Part shown: in pieces, positions 15,963 through 28,996 of the stretch
Numbering within the stretch: the first letter of the stretch is position 1
How the letters are laid out: each line of letters starts with the position of its first letter
Assembly: GCA_029465975.1 (NCBI GenBank)
Contig: CM055739.1
Location: forward strand, 5,870,628 to 5,934,627
Reading direction: 5' to 3'
Source: Dallia pectoralis
Lineage: Eukaryota; Chordata; Actinopteri; Esociformes; Umbridae
Length of the DNA stretch: 64,000 bases
Program-made: the position numbers and the translations under genes
The notes under the pieces: model-generated
Databases searched by the model: none
What the model was told of the DNA's origin: nothing
What the model saw: only the letters and a program-made list of their open reading frames with translations

Positions 15963-17554
15963 AGACACAGGGCTGTGTGTGTGTGTGTTGAGTGGGTCCA
16001 AAGTTATAAGGAACAGATGCGTTATTGAGTATGCTAAATACATTTTCTTCTTTGTGTACTGTTTTAAATTCAATTTCTGCCAAGCAATTACTTAAAAATG
16101 ATTTGGATTTTGTGTTAAATTTCTTGTCCAGTTTCAGTTAGCAATTACAGTAGAGCATTAAAAACGATCTAATTCTTGATAACAGATACCATGTTCTATA
16201 ATCTAACCCACAGAAAATGCATATGTTTGTATTTGCTTTGATGAACAACCAAACTATAAGCAGTGAATTCGAGTTGTTTTCTTGACGCACTGCCTCCATA
16301 TTTCCATGAAAAAGGGAATGTAATATAGATCCTGTCAGCGGCACAGTCGTAAGTCACAGCCTAATAAGGTGGAGTAGGCGTCTCTGTTTTTATCAGTCCT
16401 GAGTTTCTGCTTCAAAAGAATTAGTTGAGTCATTTATCACTGTCACCGTGAATATCACGCAACATCCAAGGAAAAGTAGCCTGATCTTCAAGATCTAGTC
16501 TGCCGGCCTGTCAGTAACCCATCAACAAAACAAGTACGCGTTACACTGTTACATTTCCTGTGTAGCTTTAGCTATGCGCTACTATTTCCCAGAAATATTA
16601 GATAATTAATGTCTGAGGATAGAATATAATTAAGTATTTGCACAGGCAAAATGTAGGCAAACATTATGCAAATCACAGGGATGAACTAAACAAATATTAC
16701 TAGAGCAAATAAAATCATAAAGTCACCCACCATGCACTTGCCCTGTCAGCCGCTGCAGTTCTATGCGAGCTAACAGCCACCAAACAAGCCCCAGTGAGAA
16801 CAGCCTGGCTACTTCCATGGACCAGTCCACACAATGGCAGGCCCTTCTAACCTGCCATTAGGTCAGTTTTCTGGTCAAGAGAGAGTGGGGGGGGGGCAGT
16901 GGCGAGGACAATCATCCCTTTATCCACCACTTCCTTGGCCTTCTATTGAAAGACGGGCGACCCAAGCAAAAGCCCTGGTCAGGAGTCAAACTCTCCAACC
17001 TGGAGTCTCCCTCTCCCAGGCCCCCTGATCGCTCAGGGGGAAAATTAGTCCTGTATGGGGGTTAGGCCGCTCTATTGACATGCGGAGCTGGAGTATAATA
17101 GGGGTGAAGTTGAGAAAGAAAATGTCCTCTCTTCTCTGTAGGCTCTGTGAAACTTGGGTTTAACCAATGGTCTGGGGGCCAAGGTCATCGGCTTGGAATC
17201 TCTTCATTCCCATTGTCTACATCTGATGCTCTCCCAAAGTCCTCAATGAGACATGTATCCAAACAACCCAGTCCCTCCACGACAAATGTCCCCAGACAAC
17301 CCAGGCCCCCATGAGAAAAGTCTTCAAAAAACCCTGCATGAGAAAAGTCCCCAGCGAACTCTAACCTCCATAAGAAATCCAGTCCAAGCGAACCCCAGCC
17401 TCCATGAAAACTGTACCAAAAAACATCCCTATTGGTTAACTCCCCTTCTAACACCCTGATACAGACCTCAATTTCCCAATAGCTTTTTTCTCACCAACAC
17501 TGCACATGGCGCGTCGTGTCAGCGGGCGAAGTGCATATAGAAAAGCCTGGTTAC
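15963..17554. other. Non-coding sequence downstream of exon 17555-17628
   Basis: A GT tract lies at about 15974-15988 and a poly-G run at about 16887-16896. No following exon of the minus-strand gene was recognised with confidence. Confidence 0.5.
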
Positions 17555-17628
17555 CTTCGGAGATTCCTCCGCTCTTCTTCCAGCTGCTTGAGAAGCTCCT
17601 CGATGCATTTATTGGTGTCTATGTAGTC
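17555..17628 (-). CDS. Internal exon of an unidentified coiled-coil protein
   Basis: On the minus strand a 74-bp segment lies between an acceptor (CATCTGTTGGTTACAG, just above 17628) and a donor (CCGAAG then GTAACC, at 17555/17554). It starts in phase 0 and leaves two bases. Residues read DYIDTNKCIEELLK then QLEEERRNLR: highly charged, with I/L spaced as in a heptad coiled coil. Neither flank of the segment looks coding. The preceding exon in phase is 45672-45780, which ends in phase 0. I do not recognise the protein. The call rests on splice signals, composition and phase agreement; a chance open segment is the alternative. Confidence 0.72.
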
Positions 17629-18692
17629 CTGTAACCAACAGATGGGGATAAGGGTTAAACATTTTGAAAACATGAAGATAACAAAACAAAGTAATATCAG
17701 GAACTGCTTTGCAATGTCAATCCTTTACGGTCCTGGTGTTATGAAGATCGGAGTTTCCCAGGAACAGCACTCAGATTATCGATAATAAGTATTTTTTCCG
17801 CCCTTTGTTTTCTTTGTATACTCCCAGCTGTGGGTTAAAAGACAGGAGTGTTTCAAAGAATGTGTGAGTGATTCAGAGGTTCACAACTTTATTTGGCGTT
17901 GGGTTCAGGCGTTGAGTTAACTCCAGGAGCAGGCAGTCTCTGACTACACGTAACCAGCTGTTGTGTCAATGCGGGAATTCCTCAGAGAATTTGGATTTGA
18001 ACACTACAGAAGACATTAACCTTTTTAAGGACTTCACCTTGAACCAAATGGCCGCCTTTTTTATCCTATCCAGGAATTGTACGACGTTGTACATTAAGAC
18101 ATGGTCCCTGTTGTAATTTTACAGAATCTCCATGGAATACAACCCCCCCCACCCCACCCCCGCTTTCAAAATCATCAGATTCCCAAAAAATGTGCAAACG
18201 AATTACATCTCAGACCTGGGAGCCGTGTGGAAAGACAGATGTACAGCTTATTGGACTTGGTCTAACTAATGCCTTGGTAGTTAGAGTAAAACATGCGTGT
18301 TGAAGATATCCGCCACCTACCCAGAATATTCTGCCAAGCTGTATTCTTCAGAAGCCCAGCGCACTTGCCTGCAGAGACTGTGGCAAACGACTGCTGCGTA
18401 TGAAAAATGAGCAGTGGCTAATTTAGCCTGAATGAATGAGACGCCAGCCTTAGTAGCGGTGACACCTCTCCTGGGTAACGCGTTATCTAATGGCCACAGA
18501 TGCTCTACATTGATTTCAAGATCACCGTCATGTGTCACTCACATTTAATTCAATCAGGCAGCGTTCCTCAGAGAGATCATCCAGCTCAATACGGTTTAGA
18601 TTTGTCCCATGATAATATCTGGTGCCAGACTGAGGTAATATCGTACAGATCCTGTGTATCTAGATGTGTGGACTCGTATACTGGGGCATACA
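17629..18692. other. Non-coding sequence, probable intron
   Basis: Lies between the exon at 17555-17628 and the SINE. A C-rich stretch occurs at about 18145-18163. Confidence 0.5.
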
Positions 18693-18786
18693 GTACTCTG
18701 TTGGTAGAGCAACACCAGGGCTGTGGGTTGGGGTCTCTAAGACGCTCTGGATATGAGCCTCCGCTAAATGACTTAAACGCTAACTG
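18693..18786 (+). mobile_element. Diverged tRNA-derived SINE fragment
   Basis: TTGGTAGAGC resembles the A-box side of a tRNA-type promoter and GGGTTGGGGTCT sits at the B-box position. It is followed by CGCTCTGGATATGAGC and CCGCTAAATGACTTAAA, matching the fish SINE tail usually read CGCTCTGGATAAGAGCGTCTGCTAAATG. Several mismatches show it is old. Target duplications were not found. Confidence 0.75.
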
Positions 18787-20004
18787 TATGGAGCACGACC
18801 AGCCTGAGGGAGACTAGAGTTGTTTAAAGTGCCAGTATAGAGAGGAACCCGGATTTCGGACTGTAGCGCTTGGATGCGGTGGCGCATTCAAACGCAGGTA
18901 GTGTTTTCAGATCTTTACGACGTGTTCTGTTGTGTAATAGGGAGGCATTACACTTTACACTTTGGAGGCATTACACTTTACACCACACGTTGAAATATCA
19001 CACTTCAGGGCCGACCCGAGACCAGAAGCTCCAGGTAACCACCGTCTTAAGCATGCCACCGTGCCAAGTGAATGTGGCACGCGCCCAGACATCCAGTTGA
19101 GGTGCCAGTCAAGGGCACGCTGGTACAATTATGGCGAGGACCGGGGTTACAAAAGGGTGGACAAGGAGACCTTGTGTTCTCTCATTCAAGAGGAGGGAAA
19201 TTGAAATAATACATTTGGCCTTCTGATAAAAACCTGCCACACTAAAGCCTCTTGAAATCACATCTCAAGTAAATAATTAACAGCAATGAACTTGGCACCG
19301 ATCAATAGCGACAGCGCCACCTGGATGTTACAGAGCCCCACTGCCAGTCACACTAAACCCTAAACACCGACTGTTAAAACCCACAGATTCGGTTGCCAAA
19401 TCTTCTTTCACCATGAACATCAGAACCAGCTCTTGGTTCCATAGAGACTCCATGTTTCTACGATAGTATGGGAAACATATTACGACTATGGAAATCATAC
19501 CTGGTCCTAATCACACATTACAGCATAAAGATAAGAAAATAAAATGTGTCGGGAAATAGCTCAGATGTACTACAGAGGAAATTGTCCCACAAAGGATTCA
19601 CTTAAATACTTAGGAATTTTCAGGAGAAAACTTGCTGTTGCTAAAGACCATTAGCACAGACCTCGTATGTGTCAACAGGAGAACCGGACAAAGACTTAAG
19701 CATAATTAACGTTAAGCAGATCTAAATATCTGATTCAGCCCAATAATGATTTGCTCTGAAGTAATGTCCCCGTCACCAGAATATCTACACCTCCCGTCAA
19801 ACACCTAGAAGAACCACGCAAGTCTCTGCTGTCGCGCACAAATAACTGGGCAAATGACAGGGTATATCCCTAATCCTCCGCATGAAATGAATGCATGTAA
19901 AGAATGTGCCGCGGCTGGTCGTAATGTCAAACACATGGTGTTTAAAGGGAAGATTTAAGGGCTAACTGTTGCATGTCATGCAATGCAGACCCGTCACGCC
20001 TTCT
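18787..20004. other. Non-coding sequence, probable intron
   Basis: A small local duplication is seen at 18943-18980 (GAGGCATTACACTTTACAC twice). Otherwise nothing recognised. Confidence 0.5.
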
Positions 20005-20446
20005 GGGTCTTCTACATGTCCCAGGTGGGCCTTCTACATGTCCTAGGTGGGTCTTCTACATGTCCTAGGTGGGTCTTCTACATGTCCTAAGTGGGTCTTC
20101 TATATGTCCTATTTGGGTCTTCTACATGTCCTAGGTGGGTCTTCTACATGTCCTAGGTGGGTCTTACATGTCCTAGGTGGGTCTTCTACATGTCCTATTT
20201 GGGTCTTCTACATGTCCTATTTGGGTCTTCTACATGTCCTATTTGGGTCTTCTACATGTCCTAGGTGGGTCTTCTACATGTCCTATTTGGGTCTTCTACA
20301 TGTCCTAGGTGGGTCTTCTACATGTCCTATTTGGGTCTTCTACATGTCCTAGATGGGTCTTCTACATGTACTAGATGGGTCTTCTACATGTCCTAGATGG
20401 GTCTTCTACATGTCCTAGGTGGGTCTTCTACATGTCCTAGGTGGGG
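20005..20446. repeat. 22-bp minisatellite, about 20 copies
   Basis: The unit GGGTCTTCTACATGTCCTAG plus GT repeats with variants CTATTT, CTAGAT and CTAAGT in the last third. Because 22 is not a multiple of three, translation cycles through all frames and yields an open but meaningless 101-codon frame. Confidence 0.97.
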
Positions 20447-21282
20447 CATAATTCCAGACAGTTTTACCATGTGTGCCTTATACTCCCAATTCAGCAAGCG
20501 CATATTTCGCAAAGCAAACACGGTGCGATGCAGGTCGGATTATTCATCAAGGTGTGTTAGGTGTCCTGTAAAGATCAGCGGCTACAAAGCATTAGCAAAT
20601 AAATCGTTGGGAAACATCTCAGACTGCTCAGTGAGCCTTCGCAAACACCTAATAGAAACCCCCAGGTGGCAGCTAACAAAGAAAATCAAACGAGCTCGCT
20701 AGCGGGTGGTCAAATGTACCATCCCGAAGATGGTGAACAATTGTCTATCTATTTGAGTAGCTCCATTTATCCCCCAAAACTTAGACACAGGACATTTACT
20801 CCATTGGCCTTTCAATGACGGTTACATGATAAAACATTTGGTAGTTCATTATCATCTTCAATCAGGAGTCAAGGGCAGAGAACAGTACTAGAATTTGGTG
20901 AGCCGCAGTTGGCTGACAGAAGCAAGAACCCAGCCACCGCCGTTTTGTTTGTGTTCCCGTCTCTCGTCTACGGCAGCCGCCTGCGTCATCCGACCTGGAG
21001 TCTCCGTTGAGGCGGCCTGAGAGTGCGGTAGTTAAGGAGGCTTGAGCTGTTTCGGGAGTTCAATCCCCCTGGAGGAAAGCTGTGAGGCCCGTGTCTAACA
21101 GCACTCCAACCGCTCGTGTTCCTCCTAATCGTTAGGAAATGTTTATATGGCCTTCGTCTACCAACTGACGAGGCACCTGAACAAACAGAACGGATTATAA
21201 GCTGTGCTTCACCCCAGATGCAAATACTCAGATGCTCACATGCTCAGATGCACATACTGAGATGTGCATAATCAGAATTAAT
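20447..21282. other. Non-coding sequence, probable intron
   Basis: Nothing recognised apart from CAGATGC/ACATGCTC words at about 21217-21265. Confidence 0.5.
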
Positions 21283-21417
21283 TCAGTTAGAGACATGGTC
21301 GGTTGGTATTGAATTCAGTCAGAGACATGGTCGGTTGGTATTGAATTCAGTCAGAGACATGGTCGGTTGGTATTGAATTCAGTCAGAGACATGGTCGGTT
21401 GGTACTGAATTCAGTTG
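21283..21417. repeat. 32-bp minisatellite, four copies
   Basis: AGAGACATGGTCGGTTGGTA starts at 21289, 21321, 21353 and 21385. The copies are almost identical. Confidence 0.95.
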
Positions 21418-22030
21418 TCACTATATCATTCCACCCGATCTATATTTTACCGTCCCACAGAACCTGATAACACAGATTTAATACGACTGGGATTCATGTT
21501 ATCATAATCAGTTGCTATGGTGATTATGTAGTGCTGATTTGATATCGTATTTTCAGAAGTAATTGCGCTCCGTGTGATTTGGTAAGCAAACAGGTTTGAT
21601 CCCAGTAATCAGGGGATTACAGCCAGACGTTCAGGGAGCCGTGACAACACCTCTAGAGGCATTCCGGAAAAACGTCCTCAGGACAAATACGTTTTGTGAG
21701 GATGCCAGTATCTAATAAAACCCAACATGCTTAAGTGTAGTATAAGCTTACTGTGCGTACTCTATTGCCGTCATATCTGAAAACAGTGACTTACAAAAGG
21801 CTCAGTGTAAAACAGTGTAAACGCTTAAACAAGCTAAACCAGTAACAGAAGTCCTAATACAATCCACTTCAATATCCGTCCCCGGCATTCCGCATCCAAC
21901 CAGGGGCGTGACTCAGGAATATGGATTACCTGACTTCACAAAGGAAGCCTGTTCATCCTCTGTCGTGGCATTCAGTTCTCTGATGTCCTCTTACAGCACC
22001 TAGCTAGTCTCAGTTCTGATCCTAGTCCCA

Positions 22031-22031
<1 letters not shown>
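21418..22031. other. Non-coding sequence, probable intron
   Basis: Nothing recognised. Confidence 0.5.

Positions 22032-22065
<34 letters not shown>
22032..22065. repeat. (CA)n microsatellite
   Basis: Pure CA array of about 34 bp. Confidence 0.97.
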
Positions 22066-22066
<1 letters not shown>

Positions 22067-24630
22067 CCAGACCAGACATCAATACCTCGCGGGCTTCAGG
22101 AATCCAAATCCCCTAGATTATCTTTCCAAACAGTAAAATACATTCAACACTCAAACAGGCCCTGTCTCACCTGTCCTCCCCTCGAAGCCGACCTGGGTCA
22201 TTCCAGTCCAGTATGTGGCAGAACAGTGGCGTAGCCTGTTGCCAATGTGAAAAATGCTAATGAAAGTCGAGAAATATCATAAATCCCCCACTAAATAATG
22301 GTGTGATTTAAAGTGTGTGTAGAGAATAGAAGCCAAAAAGTAGCCCCTCTGTTTTACAGTATACCAGACAACTTGGCTGGATGAAAAGGGCTTCAAATAA
22401 AAGAAGACATATCGTGTACTTTCATTCAAATTCTTTATAAGCAAACACACAGCGTTTATATACTACAGTGACGTTTTCAATGATACCATTCATTCAAAAC
22501 ATGGTATGTGCAAATATTTAGTGTCAGTCTGTGGTCAGACTTTACGCGCATCTGGTAGCCGGTTGTTAGGATAGTCTGGGGACTCCGATTCCATCCAGGT
22601 GTGTTCAAAACAGGAGGGGCGGTGACAGAAATAAAACAGGAGCCAGGATCTGGTAACGAGAGAACAACGTCGACTTGGAGAGAGAGAACGAGGGATCGAG
22701 AGAAAGCGAGGGAGAGAAAGAGACGGTGAAGAAGACGAGCAGTTTATGGATTCAGCAGGTGATGACAGAAAACCCTTTAGAAAGTGGCAGAGGATGCTGG
22801 GAAGGGGAGGCTGATCCAAACCAGATGTTGATCCACCAGGAGGGGAGGGGGGGGGTTCTCAGCTTCTGTTTGTGCAGGTTTGACAGACCGGCGCCACACC
22901 TTTCCGAGCCACGCACGGCCGCACTGGCCAATATATTACCGAGAGCAATGAGGAAGCCGAGCTATCCCATTGCATCTTGGGAAATAAAACGTCTGTCGGG
23001 AGGCACATTTAACCGTTCCCAGCCTGTTTTCCGTAAGCTCGAACGGACAGATTATATTTCCTACCCACCTCGGTGTAGCATACGTGCATTTCCTCTGTAT
23101 CCATTGGCCATTGTGTTACTGGCTCGTGCTAAATTCACACCGTGTCAATGTGGGGCTTGTGGTTCGGTTCCAGCTCGTTGTTTCAGCCAATAAATGATGC
23201 CGAGGGTGCCAGGCGGTTCTATGCCATGCGCTCTACCGTTATCCCGGAGCGTGAGGTGTTTATGTCCCCAAAACAAATACGACACAACTCCATCCCAGTC
23301 ACATGAAGTTAAATGGACTTCTTTTATGACCACCTCACCTAGCCAGACACCCGTAAAAAAAACACAATAAAATTCAAGCCAGTGCAGAGAAGTCCTTTCT
23401 ATTTAACTTATGGCAGCAAGCAGAGGAGCCCGGCCAGGGAACACACTCGCCGGCGTTGGAAATGAGCGCAGTGAAATATAGCTTTGTCTCGTCGACGCAA
23501 ACTCCCGACCGCCCGAGATTTTGTTTTCGGAGATCTATATTTTTCTTCATATGTAGTATTTCTCATCTCTCCGACAGGCCTGGTGGGATCTACGGATTTG
23601 GGTTTCTGATGCCTTTTTCTCTGTTTAACCTGCAGCCTGATTTATTCCGTACGCCGAACGGGTCTCAAATTGCACCCTATTCACTACGTAATCCCTGCTA
23701 CAGCGGACCTGACGGTTGAAAAGTGGTGCACTACAGTGGAGGACATGAAGCCATTTGGGACTCCCTCCTCCTATGGGCTGACCCATGTGTGAGACAGATG
23801 TCTAGGCAGCCAGGCAGCCAGGCAGGCAGCACATTCCTGGGACAGGCTGAAGTTGGACGGGTTACGGAAGGTTAGGATCCACTACTGGCCGACTTCGAGT
23901 TCTCCCCTCCCACCGGAACGGTTAGGAACGCCAGGGAGATTCCTTGCGAGCCGGGAGTAGGGAATGCTAGAGCCCGAATAGAAATGGTAATGCGACAATG
24001 GGAAAGCTGTTTGAATCGCGTTCCCCAGTCTCGCCTTGGCAGCCGACGATGGTCGTCCCCCATTCGGAGGTGACAGTGATGGACAACAGAGTGGAAAAAG
24101 ACGTTTTTTCTGTTTGGGAAAAAGACAGGAGGACGTATGGTTGTATGCGACTGCTTGTTGTGAACCTTTGACCTCGTCTTCAGACTTTGTGAAAATGAAT
24201 TTGATATGTGCTCCTGGGAATGAATTGCTTTCGTGCAGACACATTGAGAAGGGTGATGATCCAGTATTTCCTGTCACATGCAGTGTGTTTCAGAAGGGAG
24301 ACAAAACTGATCGAAACAAAATGCTAATCGTGGAGCACTGAGTCTGTCAAGTCCAGTTAAGTCCAAAAGGAAGTCATAAACATATGCTTTAACTAAACAT
24401 ATCGGCATTGTTTGTGAAACGACGGAAACATTGTTAATGAACACACTGCTGTCACTTTGATGGCAATGGTCACCCAGTTAAACAAACGGCCTTATTATAA
24501 TTTTGACGCCTGTATTCCAAACTGCGTTTTGTTAAGCTAAAGAATAAGCGTGCCTGAATAGCAGAGTGCTTCCAGAGTGGTATTCTAAACGACAGCACGT
24601 TAAAGTCCTGCAAAGAGACAAGTCTTGTTC
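22066..24630. other. Non-coding sequence, probable intron
   Basis: No convincing exon. A frame of 172 codons at 22675-23193 begins in GA-rich sequence and shows no domain. There is a poly-G run at about 22848-22855 and CAGGCAGC repeats at about 23808-23830. Confidence 0.5.
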
Positions 24631-24715
24631 GCTCTCTCTCTCTCTGTCTCTCCCTCGTTCACTCTCTCTGTCTCAGTCTTTTTCTTGTTCGCTCTCTTGA
24701 GCTCTAGTTTGCTCA

Positions 24716-24753
<38 letters not shown>

Positions 24754-24768
24754 GTCTGTCTCTCATGT
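24631..24768. repeat. CT-rich pyrimidine tract
   Basis: CTCTCT runs with GTCTGTCTGT interruptions over about 140 bp. The frame reading through it (Leu/Ser-rich) is an artefact. Confidence 0.93.
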
Positions 24769-26405
24769 TCTCTCCAGGGCTCTTTTTTTCATCTGTATCT
24801 CTCATTCACTTCTCTGTGTGTTAATGGCCTCCACTATATGTGCATCTTCTACTTCTGTGTTTCTGGTCACACACCGGAACCCAGTCAAGTGGATCAGTGG
24901 GGTAAAGGGGGATACAAGACCTATATCTGTGCAGCCACATATTATTCCACATGTTGTGTTAAAACGAAAATGCCGGATTACCGTAATACTTACAAAAGCA
25001 GTGCCCAAAAGTGGTGCATGCTGTTCAACCCATTCCCTAAACCCTTTCTTACAACCTTAAGGGTTAAACGGCCTTTGACCTTCTCATATGTCCCGTCTGG
25101 TTATGACACCATTAGGGATACATTTGTTTTATCAGCATCTCAAGTGGCTGTCTATTTTTAGCCGCCATCTTGGTCTCATTCCTTGCAGATGTATGTGACT
25201 CTGAGAGTAATTTAACATGGCTTCTGGTTCGAGTTAAAACCCAGACATGGGTGACATCAGCACATATGAATACGCTCTCGTCTCGGGACATGACGGATGC
25301 CTGGTTGCTAACCCGAGATGCTAACCCTTGACGGCGATCCCAGCGCAAATATAGAAAGATAAGTCGACGGTCAGTGGGATATAAAACAAGCATATATCAT
25401 TTTGGCACAATGATGTCAGAGTATCTATTCCGCTGTCCCTCAAGAGATTTAAAACCTGACGTTCATTCTATTTTTGGAGATGATCTTCTCATCTTTCGAC
25501 CTTTGATCCGAGGGATTAGCAAGTGATAGTTTGGCTACTGTGGGAAAATGTGCGGGGTGAGAGTGGAGCTTCCTTTGGTTAGGCAAAGCCATTCGCTCCT
25601 AAAATAACAAACGCTACTCTCGACGTAGTATTTGTTTGTTCAGCTACTCCTCTTTATCTTGCCCCAACCGCCATACCGCAGGGCCATTATTTCGACTTTC
25701 TAGAGGGTTTCAAGTTAAAACAGTTTACTCAACGATGTATACAATGGCGTTCCCATCAGATGACCTCTACGCTGGAAGCTTCACAGGAGCTATTCAGCCA
25801 TTCACTGGAATCCAATAAAGCAGAGAGCACAAGACTATTCCGCATTGTCCCCTGGCAGGTCAAATGTCCGGGCAATTTGGTAGCCACTGCTTTTGCTGCG
25901 CATGGGATTGAATTGACGAGAGGGCAACCATTCCTTGGCAGACTTTCAATGGGCCGTGTATTTCCACGAATGGGTTGGAAGATTGAGTGCACGTCGAAAA
26001 TGTTTCATTGTATTTATGGATTCTTAATCAAGGCTGATTAAGAGAAATATCCTGACTCTTGAAGAGAATGCTACTGGAGCTGTCCCAGTCTGGACTGTCA
26101 CCATGACAGAAGAGAAACGCAACTGTGGAACGACACTAGGGTTCAACGGTTTGTGGTCACTTAGGAATGTCCTTGTTTTCTTGAAGAAAAGCAAATAATT
26201 TTTGTTCATTAAAATAGCAATTGAAATTGATCAGAGATCCAGTGTAGACATTGTTCAGTCAAATATCTCCGTAGGCGTACAGAGGCCCATTATCAACCAT
26301 CAGTCCTGTGTTCCAATGGCACATTGTGTTTGCTAATCCGAGGCTAATTGATCGAAAGAAAGCCCTTGTGACGAATAAAGAAGCAACAAACTGTCATTGT
26401 TCAGA
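24769..26405. other. Non-coding sequence, probable intron
   Basis: No gene, exon or element recognised. Confidence 0.5.
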
Positions 26406-26668
26406 CTAGCTGTAGCTGGTGTTACACTAGTTCTATACAAGGCTAGTTCTACATTATGCTAGTTCTACACCAGGCTGGTTCTACATCAGACCATTTCTAC
26501 GCTAGGCTAGTGCTACGCTAGGCTTGTGCTACATCAGACCATTTCTACGCTAGGCTAGTGCTACGCTAGGCTAGTGCTACATCAGGCCATTTCTACACCA
26601 GGCTAGTGCTACGCTAGGCTAGTGCTACATCAGGCCAGTGCTACACCAGGCCAGTGCTACACCACTGG
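26406..26668. repeat. Minisatellite based on CTAGGCTAGTGCTAC
   Basis: Words CTACGCTAGGCTAGTG, CTACATCAGGCCA and CTACACCAGGC alternate in about 15-bp steps with higher-order pairs (for example ACATCAGACCATTTCTACGC twice). The array is irregular but clearly tandem. Confidence 0.9.
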
Positions 26669-28512
26669 GCCCGGTTCCCCTTTTAGCAACCAAACAGCCG
26701 ACCAACAAACCGTCCTTCAATATGGTGACCAGCTGCCGGTACCAGATGGGGGTCAGAGCACAGCTTGATATCCCTCTCTGACCACTATGTACCCCATACA
26801 ATGGCCCCCAGGCTCTATAGTGACCACTGCTCCAGCGACCGTCAGCCTCAAACACAAAGGCCGGGCAAATTGAGCGGGTCGACACTGTGGACAATCAGCC
26901 CGGGGGTCAACGGGGGTTCCGGAAACGTAGCTTCGCCCAATCACCTGAAGGGCCAAAAACTTCCGGGGGAGGGGGTGTCGTGTCATAAAACGTCCCCCAA
27001 CACCTTTATGTTCACCATCATTAGACGGTTAGGGGAATCATTAAGTGCCACAAGGCCATTACCATAAACATGAGTTATGGACATATGAATAGCAGATAGA
27101 CAACGAATCGCCTCTTTAGATTGTGGACACAACTCAATAGATGAACGAGCGGTGGGGGTCCGGCCAATTGATTGGCGTGTCAAGACTAATTCCCCGACCA
27201 GAGTTAGTGGTGAGTGGTTTCATCTACGCTCGGTGCCGTCAAATTCGTAGAATAAAGGACCTAGATGATTTATCAGGCAATTGGTTTCCAGGCCATCACT
27301 GATCAATGTCAGAAACATGATCGATGTGCTTTCAATATCGGTTGGACTTGAACTTTGAACCACAAAAATCCATCGTAACAGCATTTTCTGGAGAAAAAAC
27401 CCCAATTCAAAATAGCTTCTTAATAATATTACATATTGTTTTGTACGTTTGAAATAGCTACCTAAGACAGACAGGTCGGTAAATACACCATTTAGGACCA
27501 CAAGAGCAGGAAATGATCACGCTTCTGCCACCTGATTGGTTGACACGATCGGTTGACACTGTGAGAAAGAGAGAACTCCCACACAGGAAACACGTTCTAC
27601 TTGACTTTCCAAACCACGGATGAAGAAGTAAGCTCATAATTAGAGAGGTGAGAGCCGAGGGGAAAACAACACCCAATTCCATGGGAGAGAAACCCACGGC
27701 TCCGTATGACATGACTCCGCCCAACTGCGCTACCACTGGGCGGTTTCTGTCTTTAGAATAGAGGGCGGGGCTTAGAGGTCGTTGCATCGTCTCTGATGGG
27801 ACTCTGATGAGAACGCATCAGACGGCGAAGCAGGGCGGGCGAGCGGGCCCACCTCTCTCTCTCTACCTAGAGTTGAACGCAGGAAAACAAGGCTTGCCTT
27901 TGCCGTAACTGCTTCTGACAGACCACATTAGCCATGTCCAAAAGAATCAGGTTCCTGGAAATAAATTCCATATTATAATACAATGCTGTAGGACTCAGTA
28001 CGGATGTGGAAGCAAGGCAGATCTCTCTGTATCCGCATCCGATACTTCAATTAGAAACGTAATACGGGCGAAATACAACTTCATCTGAGAAACATCCAGC
28101 CGGGCTCCCTAGTTGAAATAAAAAAATCCATATTAAAAAATGTCAGTTTGAATCCCAACCATTTCACAGATAGAAACTTTGTTTTTCTGGTCTGAAATTT
28201 TGAAATGGTACTTGCACCTCGACCTTGTAAATGGATAATCGGGGCTTGTTCCAAGACACATTTTGAGCCCAAGCAAATAACAGAACAATTGCCAAGCCAG
28301 GGCCGATGTGAAGGACGAGCGTAGAAAACGCAGGGGGAAAAGAGAGGGCTGGTGTATCACATGGAACATCAAGTGCTGGGGGAAATGGCCCTGATTACAG
28401 CAGATAATGGGCGCTTGTGATACACAACTTTAGAGACATCCACAAAGGGATGACTGCCTAAGGCCCCGGCCCCAAGGGAGACAGCAAGGAGGCAGGTGAT
28501 CTTTTGTGTACC
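26669..28512. other. Non-coding sequence, probable intron
   Basis: No gene, exon or element recognised. Confidence 0.5.
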
Positions 28513-28607
28513 GGGGGGAGAGAGAGAGAGAGAGAGAGGGAGGAGAGGAGGAGGTAGAGAGATGGTAAAGGGAGAGAGGAAGAGAGAGAGAAAGAGGCAG
28601 ATAGAGT
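28513..28607. repeat. GA-rich purine tract
   Basis: (GA)n with GGAGGAGAGG interruptions, directly beside the LTR element insertion site. The purine-rich sequence resumes at 30408, so the element landed inside one GA-rich region. Confidence 0.93.
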
Positions 28608-28612
28608 GGGAG
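28608..28612 (+). repeat. Target site duplication, left copy (GGGAG)
   Basis: GGGAG immediately precedes the left LTR and is repeated exactly at 30408-30412 after the right LTR. A 5-bp duplication is usual for gypsy-type integration. Confidence 0.92.
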
Positions 28613-28996
28613 TGTCACGATTGGTGTGGTGGCGTTGCTACACGGACATATTTCGGTGATGCACTTCCTTGTTTCACTTCCGTGTTTACGTTTGTCTCAC
28701 GGCTGTTTGCACTTATAATCAATGGGATATAAGAGGGTCGCGAGCAGTGCACTCGTTGCTTCGCATTGTTACATGTCACACGTTATTTTAGAGGTGAGTG
28801 TGTTATACTACTGTTGTCATTATATGGGTTTTGTGTAAGACGCTATATGCGCACCTTTTATTTCATATCAACAGTTTAGTGTTTGTCGCCGTTTACGGTT
28901 TGTTTTAAGTTCGTGTCTTTAAATAAACCTGTCAAAACGGATATACGACTCTGCACATGGCTTCCTCACGCACTACACCTTGGACGGACCTTGACA
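28613..28996 (+). repeat. Left LTR of the 28.6-kb element
   Basis: Starts TGTCACGATTGG and ends CCTTGACA. TATA-like TTATAATC and GGGATATAAGAG occur at about 28713-28736, and AAATAAACC at about 28920 supplies a polyadenylation signal. An ATG at 28957, near the end of the LTR, opens the gag-like frame. Confidence 0.94.

Noticed and set aside
20047..20352. 101-codon plus frame with GLLHVLGGSSTCP repeats
   Set aside because: Translation of the 22-bp repeat cycling through frames.
22187..22250. Possible minus-strand exon ending GGACAG then GTGAGAC
   Set aside because: The donor is good, but the acceptor is ambiguous and no frame could be linked to the other exons.
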